Below are positions 1 through 7,219 of a DNA stretch of 11,230 nt, in pieces. The notes under the pieces are model-generated. The model saw only the letters and a program-made list of their open reading frames with translations, ran no database searches and was not told where the DNA came from. The stretch comes from Chloroflexota bacterium (GTDB lineage Bacteria; Chloroflexota; UBA4733): NCBI GenBank assembly GCA_025449435.1, contig JANWJO010000027.1:1-11230 (forward strand), written 5' to 3'. Within the stretch, counting starts at the first letter, position 1, and each line of letters begins with the position of its first letter. Both the position numbers and the translations under genes were made by a program.

Positions 1-80
1 CGCGCCGCGAACAAGGTCAGCTGTGCGCACGTGTTGCCCGACGGCGGGCGCTCACGCGTCATCGAGCACTGGTATGCCAT
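1..80. other. Possible gene fragment at the left edge, strand unresolved
   Basis: The first 80 bases look coding by composition. Reading codons from base 1, about 26 of 30 third positions are G or C, against about 19 at first and 16 at second positions. The same wobble positions serve two readings. On the plus strand, frame 1 would be the tail of an upstream gene; it runs on through the inverted repeat to a TGA at 226-228, and its G/C preference falls away after about base 100. On the minus strand, an ATG at 80-78 starts a protein beginning MAYQCSMTRERPPSGNTCAQ that leaves the window. Neither translation is recognised, and the minus start has only a weak GGGA-type ribosome site. The minus reading would place a divergent promoter region to its right. 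Confidence 0.3.
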
Positions 81-106
81 CGCTGCGTTCCCAACCGCAC
101 ACCACG

Positions 107-136
107 ATTCGTCAATTCGTACGATTCGTACCCCCT
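107..136 (+). repeat. Left arm of a perfect 30-bp inverted repeat
   Basis: The reverse complement of this arm matches 390-419 exactly over 30 bases. The match stops abruptly at both ends (106/420 and 137/389 do not pair). The arm contains three copies of ATTCGT at 107, 115 and 124, and a 13-base palindrome, GTACGATTCGTAC (119-131). It may be the end of a small mobile or repeat element, or an array of protein-binding half-sites. Confidence 0.85.
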
Positions 137-321
137 GTGTCCCGGTGACGCACCGCACAGGCGGGCGGCAGGGGGCGTGGGTTCCCTTCCGGCGCAACGT
201 CCACCCGCCCGGGAGAAGGAGGGTGTGACGGCAGGGGGGAGGGGATGGTCGTGCTTCACGCGCTGCCGGCAGCTCGGCTCCCCGCTCGGGGAACCCTACG
301 GAGGGGTCCGTACGCCCCCCC

Positions 322-337
322 TGTGACGGGCATCACA
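322..337. promoter_or_regulatory. CRP/FNR-type binding site candidate
   Basis: The sequence TGTGACGGGCATCACA is a perfect TGTGA-N6-TCACA dyad, the consensus bound by cAMP receptor protein and close relatives. It overlaps the palindrome CACACGTGTG (334-343). It lies about 390 bases before the leader ORF of the nuclease gene and about 240 bases from the possible minus-strand start at 80. No -35/-10 pair was seen beside it; TTGGCA at 344-349 has no partner at 16-18 bases. The dyad is directly visible, but which regulator or promoter it serves is inference. Confidence 0.45.
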
Positions 338-389
338 CGTGTGTTGGCACTAGCACGACAGCATGCAGGAGCGAAGCGAGGAGAGGAAG

Positions 390-419
390 AGGGGGTACGA
401 ATCGTACGAATTGACGAAT
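390..419 (-). repeat. Right arm of a perfect 30-bp inverted repeat
   Basis: Exact reverse complement of 107-136, separated from it by 253 bases. The outside flanks (ACACCACG on the left, TGTTGACC on the right) show no target-site duplication, so a recent transposon-like insertion is not demonstrated. No open frame between the arms resembles a transposase, so if this is an element it is non-autonomous. Confidence 0.85.
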
Positions 420-430
420 TGTTGACCTTG

Positions 431-523
431 GGGAGGGGAGCCCGACCTCTCCCCCGACCCCTCCCCTAAAGAGGGAGGGGAGCCCAACCTCTCCCCTAAC
501 CCCGCCCCTAAAGAGGGAGGGGG
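431..523 (+). repeat. Two tandem 42-bp GC-rich repeat units plus a partial third
   Basis: Units 431-472 and 473-514 are the same length and differ at only 4 of 42 positions. A third copy is cut after 9 bases (515-523). Each unit can fold: in unit 1, CCCCTCCC (458-465) pairs with GGGAGGGG (473-480) across a 7-base CTAAAGA loop, and GGGGAG (435-440) can pair with CTCCCC (449-454). The minus strand of each unit has three runs of four or more G. Translations give a repetitive SLFRGGVGGEVG-type peptide of the sort seen as spurious hypothetical proteins, so this is treated as non-coding. Confidence 0.85.
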
Positions 524-552
524 AACGATGACGCTGCTCGGTTTCCGGCACG

Positions 553-592
553 AGCCCCCCTCCCACTTTAGGGGAGGGGAAGGGGAGAGGTC
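553..592 (-). repeat. Inverted copy of the 42-bp GC-rich repeat
   Basis: Read on the minus strand this stretch follows the tandem unit closely: CGACCTCTCCCC, then CCCCTCCCCTAAAG, then GGGAGGGG and GCTC. It has the same 8-bp stem, CCCCTCCC (557-564) with GGGAGGGG (572-579), and a 7-base loop. With the tandem units at 431-514 it forms a larger inverted arrangement around about 30 unique bases (524-552), which could fold as a long hairpin in RNA or single-stranded DNA. Confidence 0.8.
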
Positions 593-717
593 GAGATGCG
601 CAAGGGCAATGCGAATGGTTCGCCTGTGCGCACCGGCGCTCGCGGCGGCAGGTAAGCACTACTATGCGGTGGTGCACGCTACCGCTTGGAGCGCTGGCGC
701 CAATACATCACTTTCTC

Positions 718-723
718 GGAGGT
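718..723 (+). promoter_or_regulatory. Strong Shine-Dalgarno sequence before the leader ORF
   Basis: GGAGGT lies four bases before the ATG at 728. It is the strongest ribosome binding site near the nuclease gene, yet it sits about 25 bases before the GTG at 748, too far to serve that start directly. It therefore supports initiation at 728 and translational coupling to 748. Confidence 0.55.
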
Positions 724-727
724 ACAC

Positions 728-751
728 ATGGATCCCCAGGAATTGGCGTGA
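728..751 (+). CDS. Seven-codon leader ORF (MDPQELA) overlapping the nuclease start
   Basis: ATG at 728 opens a frame of seven codons, MDPQELA, ending in TGA at 749-751. That stop overlaps the GTG start of the phosphoesterase gene (748-750) as GTGA, the same kind of junction as the ATGA overlaps in the pnt operon further on. A GGAGGT ribosome site precedes it by four bases, whereas the GTG has only a weak AGGAA (738-742) close by. The simplest reading is that ribosomes load here, terminate and restart at 748. Alternatives are a chance short ORF, or a frameshift or sequencing error separating a true ATG start from the rest of the gene. No known leader peptide is recognised. Confidence 0.4.
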   Translation: MDPQELA

Positions 752-1851
752 AGCTCGTAGCGTTCGCCGATGTACACCTCGACACGCCATTTGGCACGAT
801 GGGTCTGCACTCGCAGGCCGCCAGCTGGCGCCGGCAGGAGTTGCGCGACACCGTACAGCGTATCCAGCAACTGGCCCTCGAGGAGCAGGCTGATGCCCTG
901 TTGTGTGCCGGCGACCTGTACGAGCACGAACGTAGCACGGCGGATACGGCCGGTTTCCTGCGCGCGACCTTTGCTGGCCTGGGGTCGATGCCGGTGTTCA
1001 TTGCCCCTGGCAATCACGACTTTCTGGCGCCAGGGTCGCTGTATGACCGAACGGATTGGAGCGCCAATGTCCTCATCTTCAGGGAGCCACAGTTTAGACC
1101 TGTACCGCTCGCTGAAGGAATGACGCTGTGGGGAGCGGCCCACGTCGTGCCCGCTGGCACGGCGAGCTTCTTTAACGCTTTCCACGTTGCCGGAGCTGGC
1201 GTGCATCTGGCGCTGTTTCATGGCGCTGAGCTGGGTGGGCCGGTGCAGGCCGACGCTGAATCGCAGCGCCACGCGCCGTTTGCGGGGAGCACCATCGAGG
1301 CTGCTGGCTTCCATCACGCAGTCGTTGGCCACTACCACGCTCCGCGCGACGCCCAACGGCACATATATCCGGGCAATCCGGCGCCGCTGACCTTTGGCGA
1401 GGGGGGCGAACGCGGTGCGGTGGTGGTGACAGTGCACCCCGACGGGCGGGTGGTGCGGACGCGCAGGACCGTGTCGCCAGCCCAGGTACACGACATCGCC
1501 GTAGACATTTCAATGGCGGCGAGCCAGCAGGATGTGCGTGGCCTTGTTACTAGTGCCATTGCAGGACTCACCGGCTACGCACGGGTCACGCTGCATGGCG
1601 ACGTGCAACCCGCCGTCGAGTTGGATATATCCGAGCTTGAGCAGGCGCCCAGCGCACTGCGGGCACTGATCGTACGCAAGGGCGACCTGCACGAAGCCTA
1701 TGATCTAGCGGCACTGGCCAGCGAGCCCACGGTGCGCGGGCAGTTCGTCACGAGCGTGCGTGCCGCGCTTGACCTGACAGAGCAGCAGCGGCAGCGCATC
1801 CTGATTACAGGGTTGCGTGCACTCGATGGCCGCACCGACCTGGCGGTGTAA
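748..1851 (+). CDS. Mre11/SbcD-like metallophosphoesterase (YhaO type)
   Basis: A 367-residue calcineurin-like phosphoesterase of the SbcD/Mre11/YhaO group, expected to be a Mn-dependent DNA nuclease working with the ATPase encoded next. The full motif series is present: D8-x-H10 (FADVHLD), G55-D56 (AGDLYE), G88-NHD91, H158-G159, and G194-HYH197. The region after about residue 240 is less conserved and fits the capping/ATPase-contact part. Start: GTG at 748 gives MKLVAFADVH, with the first motif at the usual distance. An in-frame ATG at 664 would add 28 residues unlike the family. Its stop lies 3 nt before the ATPase start, so the two are surely co-transcribed. YhaO is favoured over classical SbcD because the partner resembles YhaN, but the exact subfamily is inferred. 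Confidence 0.88.
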   Translation: MKLVAFADVHLDTPFGTMGLHSQAASWRRQELRDTVQRIQQLALEEQADALLCAGDLYEHERSTADTAGFLRATFAGLGSMPVFIAPGNHDFLAPGSLYDRTDWSANVLIFREPQFRPVPLAEGMTLWGAAHVVPAGTASFFNAFHVAGAGVHLALFHGAELGGPVQADAESQRHAPFAGSTIEAAGFHHAVVGHYHAPRDAQRHIYPGNPAPLTFGEGGERGAVVVTVHPDGRVVRTRRTVSPAQVHDIAVDISMAASQQDVRGLVTSAIAGLTGYARVTLHGDVQPAVELDISELEQAPSALRALIVRKGDLHEAYDLAALASEPTVRGQFVTSVRAALDLTEQQRQRILITGLRALDGRTDLAV

Positions 1852-1854
1852 GCG

Positions 1855-4017
1855 GTGCGCTTCATCTGGGTGCAGGCTGAAGCCTTTGGGATGCTCAGCC
1901 AGCGCACGCTGAGGCTGGCGCCAGGGCTCACGCTCCTGTACGGCCCCAATGAGTCGGGCAAGTCAAGCTGGCAGGCGGCGCTGTTTGCAGGGCTCTGTGG
2001 CGTGCGCCGGGGCGGCGGGGCGGGGAAGGAGTTGCAGGCATTTCGGGCCCGCTACCGGCCGTGGGGTGGCGAAGCGTGGAGTGTTCGAGCACGCGTCGAA
2101 TTGGGCAATGGGCACGTGATTGATTTTCGGCACGACCTCGATGAACGCATCGGCAACGCGCACGACGTAGTCGACGGCAAGAGCTATGACCGCGAGTTGA
2201 TGAGCGGCGGGGCAGTCGATGGGTCGAAGTGGTTGGGACTGGATCGGGATGCCTTTCTGGCCATCGCCTGGGTACGCCAGGCCGATATCCTCGGCGTGCT
2301 CAACCGTGCTCGGGATGTCCAGGAATTTATGCAGCAGGCAGTGGCTAGCTTCAGCCAGGACACGTCGGTGGCGAGCGCGCTCGAGCGGCTGGAAACGTTC
2401 CAGCGCGAACACGTGGGCGGCGATGGTGCGAACGCCGTCAAGCCGCTCCGTCGTGCCATGAACGCCGTGCAACAAGCGCAGTTGGCGCTGCAAACGGCAC
2501 GGCAGTCCCACGGCGCCTATCTCCAGGCGTTGGCGCAAGTGGCCTGTGCTGAGTCAGAGGTCTTACGTACCCAACGTGACCAGGCGGTGGATGGCCCGGC
2601 TGGAGATGTCCCCCCGGCGGCGACGGCTGTAGCCGCGATGAACGCGCTGCTCCGAGCAGAGGATGCAGTTCGCTTTCATGCAGATCAGCGACCCCTGAGC
2701 GTTGTTCCCCCAGCAGTGGGCGATGCGACGCCGCACCACCTCCACCAGTGGGCCACTACCCTGCGCGAACCGGAGCCAGCCGTGGATGGTGCGGCACAAG
2801 ACAAGCTTGATCGGGCCCGCCATGCGGCCGTCAGCTCGGCAGGTGTACGGCTGCCCGTCGGGTGGCTGGTGCTGTGCTGCATGGGAGTGCTCGCGGGGGT
2901 TGCGCTGCTCGCGCGCCAGCAGCCGGTGTTCGGTGCCGTGTTGCTGGTGGCGGCGTTGGGCGTTGCCGGTTGGCTGCTGGTGCGTCAGACGGCTCAGACC
3001 GATGGGACCCGTCAACTGGCGGTGCAACGCGCCGAGCTGGACGTCGAGCGAGCACAACTGCCTCACACGGCTTGGACCACGCAACAACAAGTGGTGCGCA
3101 AGCACCTGCAAGCGTTGGGCTTGCCTGCTGACGCTGCCCAACTCGACGCCCTGGCGCAGCGGGTGCAGGAAGCACACCTATCGGTTCCAGCGCTCGCGCA
3201 GTGGGAGCAGCGCCAGGCCGAACTTGTGCAGCAACAGACCAGCGCCGGGTGTGCCTTGCTCGAACTCCTACGCCAGCGTGGCGAACGGCCCGCCAACGAC
3301 CCACATGTGGCGTACGACGCCTATGTGACGTCCTGTGCGCAACGCCAAGAGGAACTGGCGAGCGCGGATCGCAACCAGCGACTGGCATTTGAGGAGGCGA
3401 CTACACATCTGGCTAGCTTGCATGGAGGGCTCGCGGTACTGGAAGCACAGCTTCCCCCAGTAGCGGCGGCTGAGGAGAGCTTGGCGGCCGCCGAGGTCGA
3501 ACTGGCGCGCGTGCGCCAGCTCGACGACACGCTCTCCCGTACCGTGTCATTCTTGCGGGAGGCCCAGCAACAGGTGCACTATGGAGTGGCTGGGGCCCTC
3601 AACGCTGCCGTGAGCAAACACCTGCCCGCGGTGACCGCTGGCCGGTATCAGGAAGTACGGATCGACCCGCAAACACTCACGGTCAACGTAGTGGAAAGCA
3701 GCGGCACCCAACGCGATGCCACGTTGCTCTCTCACGGTACCGCCGAGCAGATTTACCTGCTGCTGCGCGCGGCGCTGGCCCAACTGCTGTGCAAGCCAGG
3801 CGAGCCGTGCCCGTTACTCCTGGATGATGTCACCGTGCACTGTGACGCGGAGCGTAAACGGGCAATGTTGGAAACGCTGCATCGCCTCAGCGCGGACCGT
3901 CAAATCATCATGTGCAGCCAGGAAGAGGCGGTGTTGCAGTGGATGCTGAAACACCAAGGCGAACGTGATAGCGTGGCGTGTTTGCAACCCGGCGGCGAAC
4001 CTGTGAGCTGGCGTTAG
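1855..4017 (+). CDS. SbcC/Rad50-like SMC ATPase with a central membrane hairpin (YhaN type)
   Basis: A 720-residue ABC/SMC-type ATPase, the predicted partner of the upstream nuclease in DNA end processing or repair. The N-terminal lobe has Walker A (GPNESGKS, 30-37) and a likely Q-loop glutamine, Q142 (WVRQADI). The C-terminal lobe has the signature motif LSHGTAEQ from residue 625, Walker B LLLDD (654-658) with a D-loop DVTVHCD, and a terminal MCSQEE strand. Between the lobes are Q/A/E-rich helical segments typical of a coiled coil. Residues about 333-377 hold two hydrophobic helices joined by a short RQQP turn, with arginines on both outer sides, so a membrane hairpin is likely. No CxxC zinc hook is seen. 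At 720 residues it is short for the family. The GTG start lies 3 nt after the nuclease stop with no clear ribosome site, suggesting coupled translation. Confidence 0.85.
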   Translation: MRFIWVQAEAFGMLSQRTLRLAPGLTLLYGPNESGKSSWQAALFAGLCGVRRGGGAGKELQAFRARYRPWGGEAWSVRARVELGNGHVIDFRHDLDERIGNAHDVVDGKSYDRELMSGGAVDGSKWLGLDRDAFLAIAWVRQADILGVLNRARDVQEFMQQAVASFSQDTSVASALERLETFQREHVGGDGANAVKPLRRAMNAVQQAQLALQTARQSHGAYLQALAQVACAESEVLRTQRDQAVDGPAGDVPPAATAVAAMNALLRAEDAVRFHADQRPLSVVPPAVGDATPHHLHQWATTLREPEPAVDGAAQDKLDRARHAAVSSAGVRLPVGWLVLCCMGVLAGVALLARQQPVFGAVLLVAALGVAGWLLVRQTAQTDGTRQLAVQRAELDVERAQLPHTAWTTQQQVVRKHLQALGLPADAAQLDALAQRVQEAHLSVPALAQWEQRQAELVQQQTSAGCALLELLRQRGERPANDPHVAYDAYVTSCAQRQEELASADRNQRLAFEEATTHLASLHGGLAVLEAQLPPVAAAEESLAAAEVELARVRQLDDTLSRTVSFLREAQQQVHYGVAGALNAAVSKHLPAVTAGRYQEVRIDPQTLTVNVVESSGTQRDATLLSHGTAEQIYLLLRAALAQLLCKPGEPCPLLLDDVTVHCDAERKRAMLETLHRLSADRQIIMCSQEEAVLQWMLKHQGERDSVACLQPGGEPVSWR

Positions 4018-4129
4018 CAACGCCGTTAATCCAATACCCCATCTGGTGATAGCCACTCCGGCAGCAAGTTGTAGCCATCGCGTACACGGGGCACAACGCA
4101 CGCTGTACGTTGGCGCTAGGTGTTCTGCG

Positions 4130-4151
4130 GTGATGTCACAATTGGTAGTGA
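4130..4151. promoter_or_regulatory. Clustered GTGA/TCAC half-sites upstream of pntAA
   Basis: Within the 183-base gap 4018-4200, GTGA (4130-4133), TCAC (4136-4139) and GTGA (4148-4151) form alternating inverted half-sites 50-71 bases before the pntAA start. A second weak dyad, CGTACA (4081-4086) with TGTACG (4104-4109), lies further upstream. These could be operator or activator sites. No convincing -35/-10 pair was found in the gap, and no terminator follows the ATPase gene, so the pnt operon might also receive read-through. Confidence 0.22.
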
Positions 4152-4183
4152 GTAGCTCTTTGAAACGGGCGAACGCTACGAAG

Positions 4184-4189
4184 AAGGAG
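4184..4189 (+). promoter_or_regulatory. Ribosome binding site of pntAA
   Basis: AAGGAG lies 11 bases before the ATG at 4201. The spacing is at the long end of normal but the match is good, and the ATG gives the family N-terminus MRIGIPRER. It fixes the start of the first transhydrogenase gene. Confidence 0.7.
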
Positions 4190-4200
4190 CACAACAGCAT

Positions 4201-5364
4201 ATGCGTATCGGCATTCCGCGCGAACGAGCCCCGGGCGAGCGGCGAGTCGCTGGCACTCCAGAGACCGTTGCCGCCTACATCACCGATGGCCTCACGGTTT
4301 CTGTTGAGACCGGAGCAGGCAGCGACGCTGGCATTCACGATGAGGAATTCGTTCGTGCGGGCGCCACGGTCGAAGCCAGCTACCAGCAACTGTGCGCCGT
4401 CGCGGACGTGCTCATCGGCGTGCAACGCCCCATGCCCGAGCAGGTGCAGTGGCTGCGTCCACACATGGCGATCGTGGCTCTGCTGCGGCCGCTCTCGGAA
4501 CTGACACTCGTGGAGCAACTCCGCGCAGCTGGCGTGACGAGCTTTGCGATGGACATGGTGCCACGCATCGCGCGAGCGCAGGAAATGGATGCACTCTCGG
4601 CGATGAGCGGGCTGGCTGGCTATCGTGCCATTGTGCTGGCGGCCGCCGCGCTGCCGCGCTGCTTCCCGCTGTTCATGACCGCTGCCGGCGTGGTGACGCC
4701 AGCCAAGGTATTCGTGCTGGGCGCAGGTGTCGCTGGTTTGCAGGCGATTGCCACCGCCAAGCGCTTAGGCGCCGTGGTCGAAGCCTTTGACACACGTCCG
4801 GCGGTACGCGAACAGGTGGAAAGCCTGGGCGCGCGCTTCGTTGCCCTAGCGCTGGAAGGCAAGCCCGCTGAGACGGCCGGTGGCTACGCGGGGCAACTCA
4901 GTAGCCAGACCCAAGCGCTGGAACGGGAATTGGTCGCCCGCCACGTTGCCGCTGCCGATGTGGTGGTGACGACAGCGCTCGTGCCAGGCAAGCGGGCTCC
5001 CGTACTTATCGGCAGCGAACCGGTGCTGGCCATGCGAGCGGGGTCTGTCATTGTGGACCTGGCAGCCGAGGCGGGAGGCAACTGTGCCTACACTGTCCCG
5101 GGTGAAACCATCGTAGAGCACGGTGTCACGATTGTCGGCACGCTCAGCCTGGCCAACGATATGCCTGGCCAGGCCAGCCAGTTGTACGCCCGCAACGTGC
5201 GCAATTTGCTGCGGCACTTGATCAACAAGGGCACGTTGCAGGTGGACCTCACCGACGAGATCACGGCTGGTACGTGCATTACCAGAGAGGGCGAGGTGCC
5301 GCAAGCAACCGTGCGCGGATTACTGCCTGTCGCCTCGCTTCAAACAGCGGAGAAGAACGCATGA
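4201..5364 (+). CDS. pntAA: NAD(P) transhydrogenase subunit alpha part 1 (dI, NAD(H)-binding)
   Basis: A 387-residue soluble dI component of proton-translocating transhydrogenase, which binds NAD(H) and passes hydride to NADP(H) held by PntB. It starts with the family pattern MRIGIPRER. The alanine dehydrogenase/PNT N-terminal domain covers roughly residues 1-130, followed by the NAD-binding Rossmann domain with GAGVAGLQAI (174-183) and the acidic strand end EAFDTRP. The RAQEMD loop is intact: R122, Q127, D130 and S133 correspond to R127, Q132, D135 and S138 of the Rhodospirillum rubrum dI protein, residues placed at the hydride-transfer site. The length matches stand-alone dI proteins, so the gene is of the split type, not the fused E. 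coli PntA. Its stop overlaps the pntAB start (ATGA). Located at the cytoplasmic face of the membrane complex. Confidence 0.96.
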   Translation: MRIGIPRERAPGERRVAGTPETVAAYITDGLTVSVETGAGSDAGIHDEEFVRAGATVEASYQQLCAVADVLIGVQRPMPEQVQWLRPHMAIVALLRPLSELTLVEQLRAAGVTSFAMDMVPRIARAQEMDALSAMSGLAGYRAIVLAAAALPRCFPLFMTAAGVVTPAKVFVLGAGVAGLQAIATAKRLGAVVEAFDTRPAVREQVESLGARFVALALEGKPAETAGGYAGQLSSQTQALERELVARHVAAADVVVTTALVPGKRAPVLIGSEPVLAMRAGSVIVDLAAEAGGNCAYTVPGETIVEHGVTIVGTLSLANDMPGQASQLYARNVRNLLRHLINKGTLQVDLTDEITAGTCITREGEVPQATVRGLLPVASLQTAEKNA

Positions 5365-5662
5365 GCGCCACACTGGTCATCGGGGCCTACGTCTTTGTCC
5401 TGGCGGTATTCGTGGGTTTGGACCTCATCGGCAAGGTGCCCCAGATCCTGCACACCCCGCTTATGTCTGGCACCAACGCCATACACGGCATCGTGCTGGT
5501 GGGCGCAGTGCTGGTGGCGGGCACCACTGACGATACGTTGGGTCGCGTGCTCGGCTTCGTCGCGGTGACGCTGGGGGCCATGAACGTGGTGGGTGGGTTT
5601 GTGGTTACCGACCGCATGCTACAGATGTTCCACACCACCAAGAAGGAAGGGACGGCGCCGCG

Positions 5663-5666
<4 letters not shown>
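5361..5666 (+). CDS. pntAB: NAD(P) transhydrogenase subunit alpha part 2 (small membrane subunit)
   Basis: A 101-residue membrane protein forming the alpha part of the proton channel (dII) of the transhydrogenase. Three hydrophobic segments are visible: TLVIGAYVFVLAVFVGLDLI near the N-terminus, GIVLVGAVLVAG in the middle, and VLGFVAVTLGAMNVVGGFVV before a short tail with TDRMLQMF. The ATG at 5361 overlaps the pntAA stop by four bases and is preceded by GGAG (5349-5352). An upstream in-frame start at 5274 would lie inside pntAA and is unlikely. Its TGA in turn overlaps the pntB start. Size and order are typical of three-gene transhydrogenase operons. Confidence 0.94.
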
Positions 5667-7057
<1,391 letters not shown>

Positions 7058-7068
7058 CAGCCCTCACG

Positions 7069-7136
7069 GGGTGTACCGCAGCATGTTCCGGCCTGGCGCC
7101 GAGAGGAGCCAGGCCGGAACATGCTGCGGTACACCC
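7069..7136. terminator. Perfect 29-bp-arm hairpin after pntB
   Basis: Arms 7069-7097 and 7108-7136 are perfectly complementary over 29 bases, with a 10-base loop GCCGAGAGGA. It starts 11 bases after the pntB stop and ends 16 bases before a TTGACA box, so it separates two transcription units. No run of T follows either arm, so it is not a classic intrinsic terminator. It may still stop polymerase with a factor, protect the 3' end of the pnt mRNA, or be a copy of an intergenic hairpin repeat family. The exact symmetry suggests recent origin or strong selection. Confidence 0.6.
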
Positions 7137-7152
7137 GCTAGCACGCTGCTGG

Positions 7153-7181
7153 TTGACAGGCACACCAGGGCACTCCACGAT
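7153..7181 (+). promoter_or_regulatory. Candidate sigma-70-type promoter for the dehydratase gene cluster
   Basis: A perfect -35 hexamer TTGACA (7153-7158) is followed after 17 bases by CACGAT (7176-7181), which matches the -10 consensus at positions 2, 5 and 6 only. It lies directly after the hairpin and before the dehydratase gene, where a promoter is expected. Transcription would begin near 7188, just before the dyad at 7199-7219. The -10 box is weak, so activity is uncertain. Confidence 0.42.
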
Positions 7182-7198
7182 AGCGCTGGTAGCTGACG

Positions 7199-7219
7199 CG
7201 AGCAGAGATCAACTGCTCG
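7199..7219. promoter_or_regulatory. Possible operator: CGAGCAG dyad before the dehydratase gene
   Basis: CGAGCAG (7199-7205) and CTGCTCG (7213-7219) are perfect inverted 7-mers around AGATCAA. The dyad lies between the candidate promoter and the ribosome site GAGGAG (7225-7230). That position and size suit a repressor of the LacI or GntR kind, common for sugar-acid genes. No regulator gene is present in the window, and it could instead be a small mRNA hairpin near the ribosome site. Confidence 0.35.

Larger units (their letters stand above)
81..727. other. Long repeat-rich intergenic region
   Basis: About 650 bases without a convincing gene. The region is skewed into runs of G and C, and open frames crossing it encode only low-complexity peptides rich in P, R and G. 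It holds the 30-bp inverted repeat, the CRP-like site, the overlapping palindrome CACACGTGTG (334-343), and the 42-bp repeats with their inverted copy, each listed separately. G runs at 211-244 (GGG, GGG, GGGGGG, GGGG) could support a G-quadruplex, though one loop would be about 10 nt. Between 600 and 717 only short imperfect dyads appear, such as TTGG...CCAA at 686-703. No promoter with both -35 and -10 boxes was found for the downstream nuclease gene. Confidence 0.75.

Noticed and set aside
107..419. Insertion sequence
   Set aside because: The inverted repeat has no transposase between its arms and no target-site duplication outside them, so only a repeat pair is claimed.
431..592. CRISPR array
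   Set aside because: The 42-bp units are directly adjacent with no variable spacers, one copy is inverted, and no cas gene is present.
333..677. Minus-strand 114-codon open frame with repeated SLFRGGVGGEVG peptide
   Set aside because: The peptide is produced by the 42-bp GC-rich repeats; such low-complexity frames commonly appear as spurious hypothetical proteins. There is no ribosome site and no domain.
664..747. 28-residue upstream extension of the nuclease from ATG 664
   Set aside because: The added residues do not look like the family, and the first catalytic motif sits at its usual distance from the N-terminus only when GTG 748 is used.
528..893. Plus-strand 121-codon frame overlapping the nuclease start
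   Set aside because: It overlaps the well-supported phosphoesterase in another frame and encodes an unrecognisable R/A/H-rich peptide.
679..1491. Long minus-strand open frame opposite the nuclease gene
   Set aside because: High GC makes long antisense frames common. The sense strand carries the complete phosphoesterase motif set.
1963..2538. Minus-strand 191-codon open frame opposite the ATPase gene
   Set aside because: It lies entirely opposite the ATPase N-terminal lobe, which has Walker A and the Q-loop; the antisense peptide has no recognised motif.
748..4017. Phage-defence system built on the nuclease-ATPase pair
   Set aside because: Both proteins fit the housekeeping SbcD/SbcC or YhaO/YhaN pattern, and no other defence, mobile or phage gene is nearby.
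5274..5360. Upstream extension of the small transhydrogenase subunit
   Set aside because: It would lie inside pntAA; the ATG at 5361 has a ribosome site and the usual ATGA overlap and gives the expected N-terminus.
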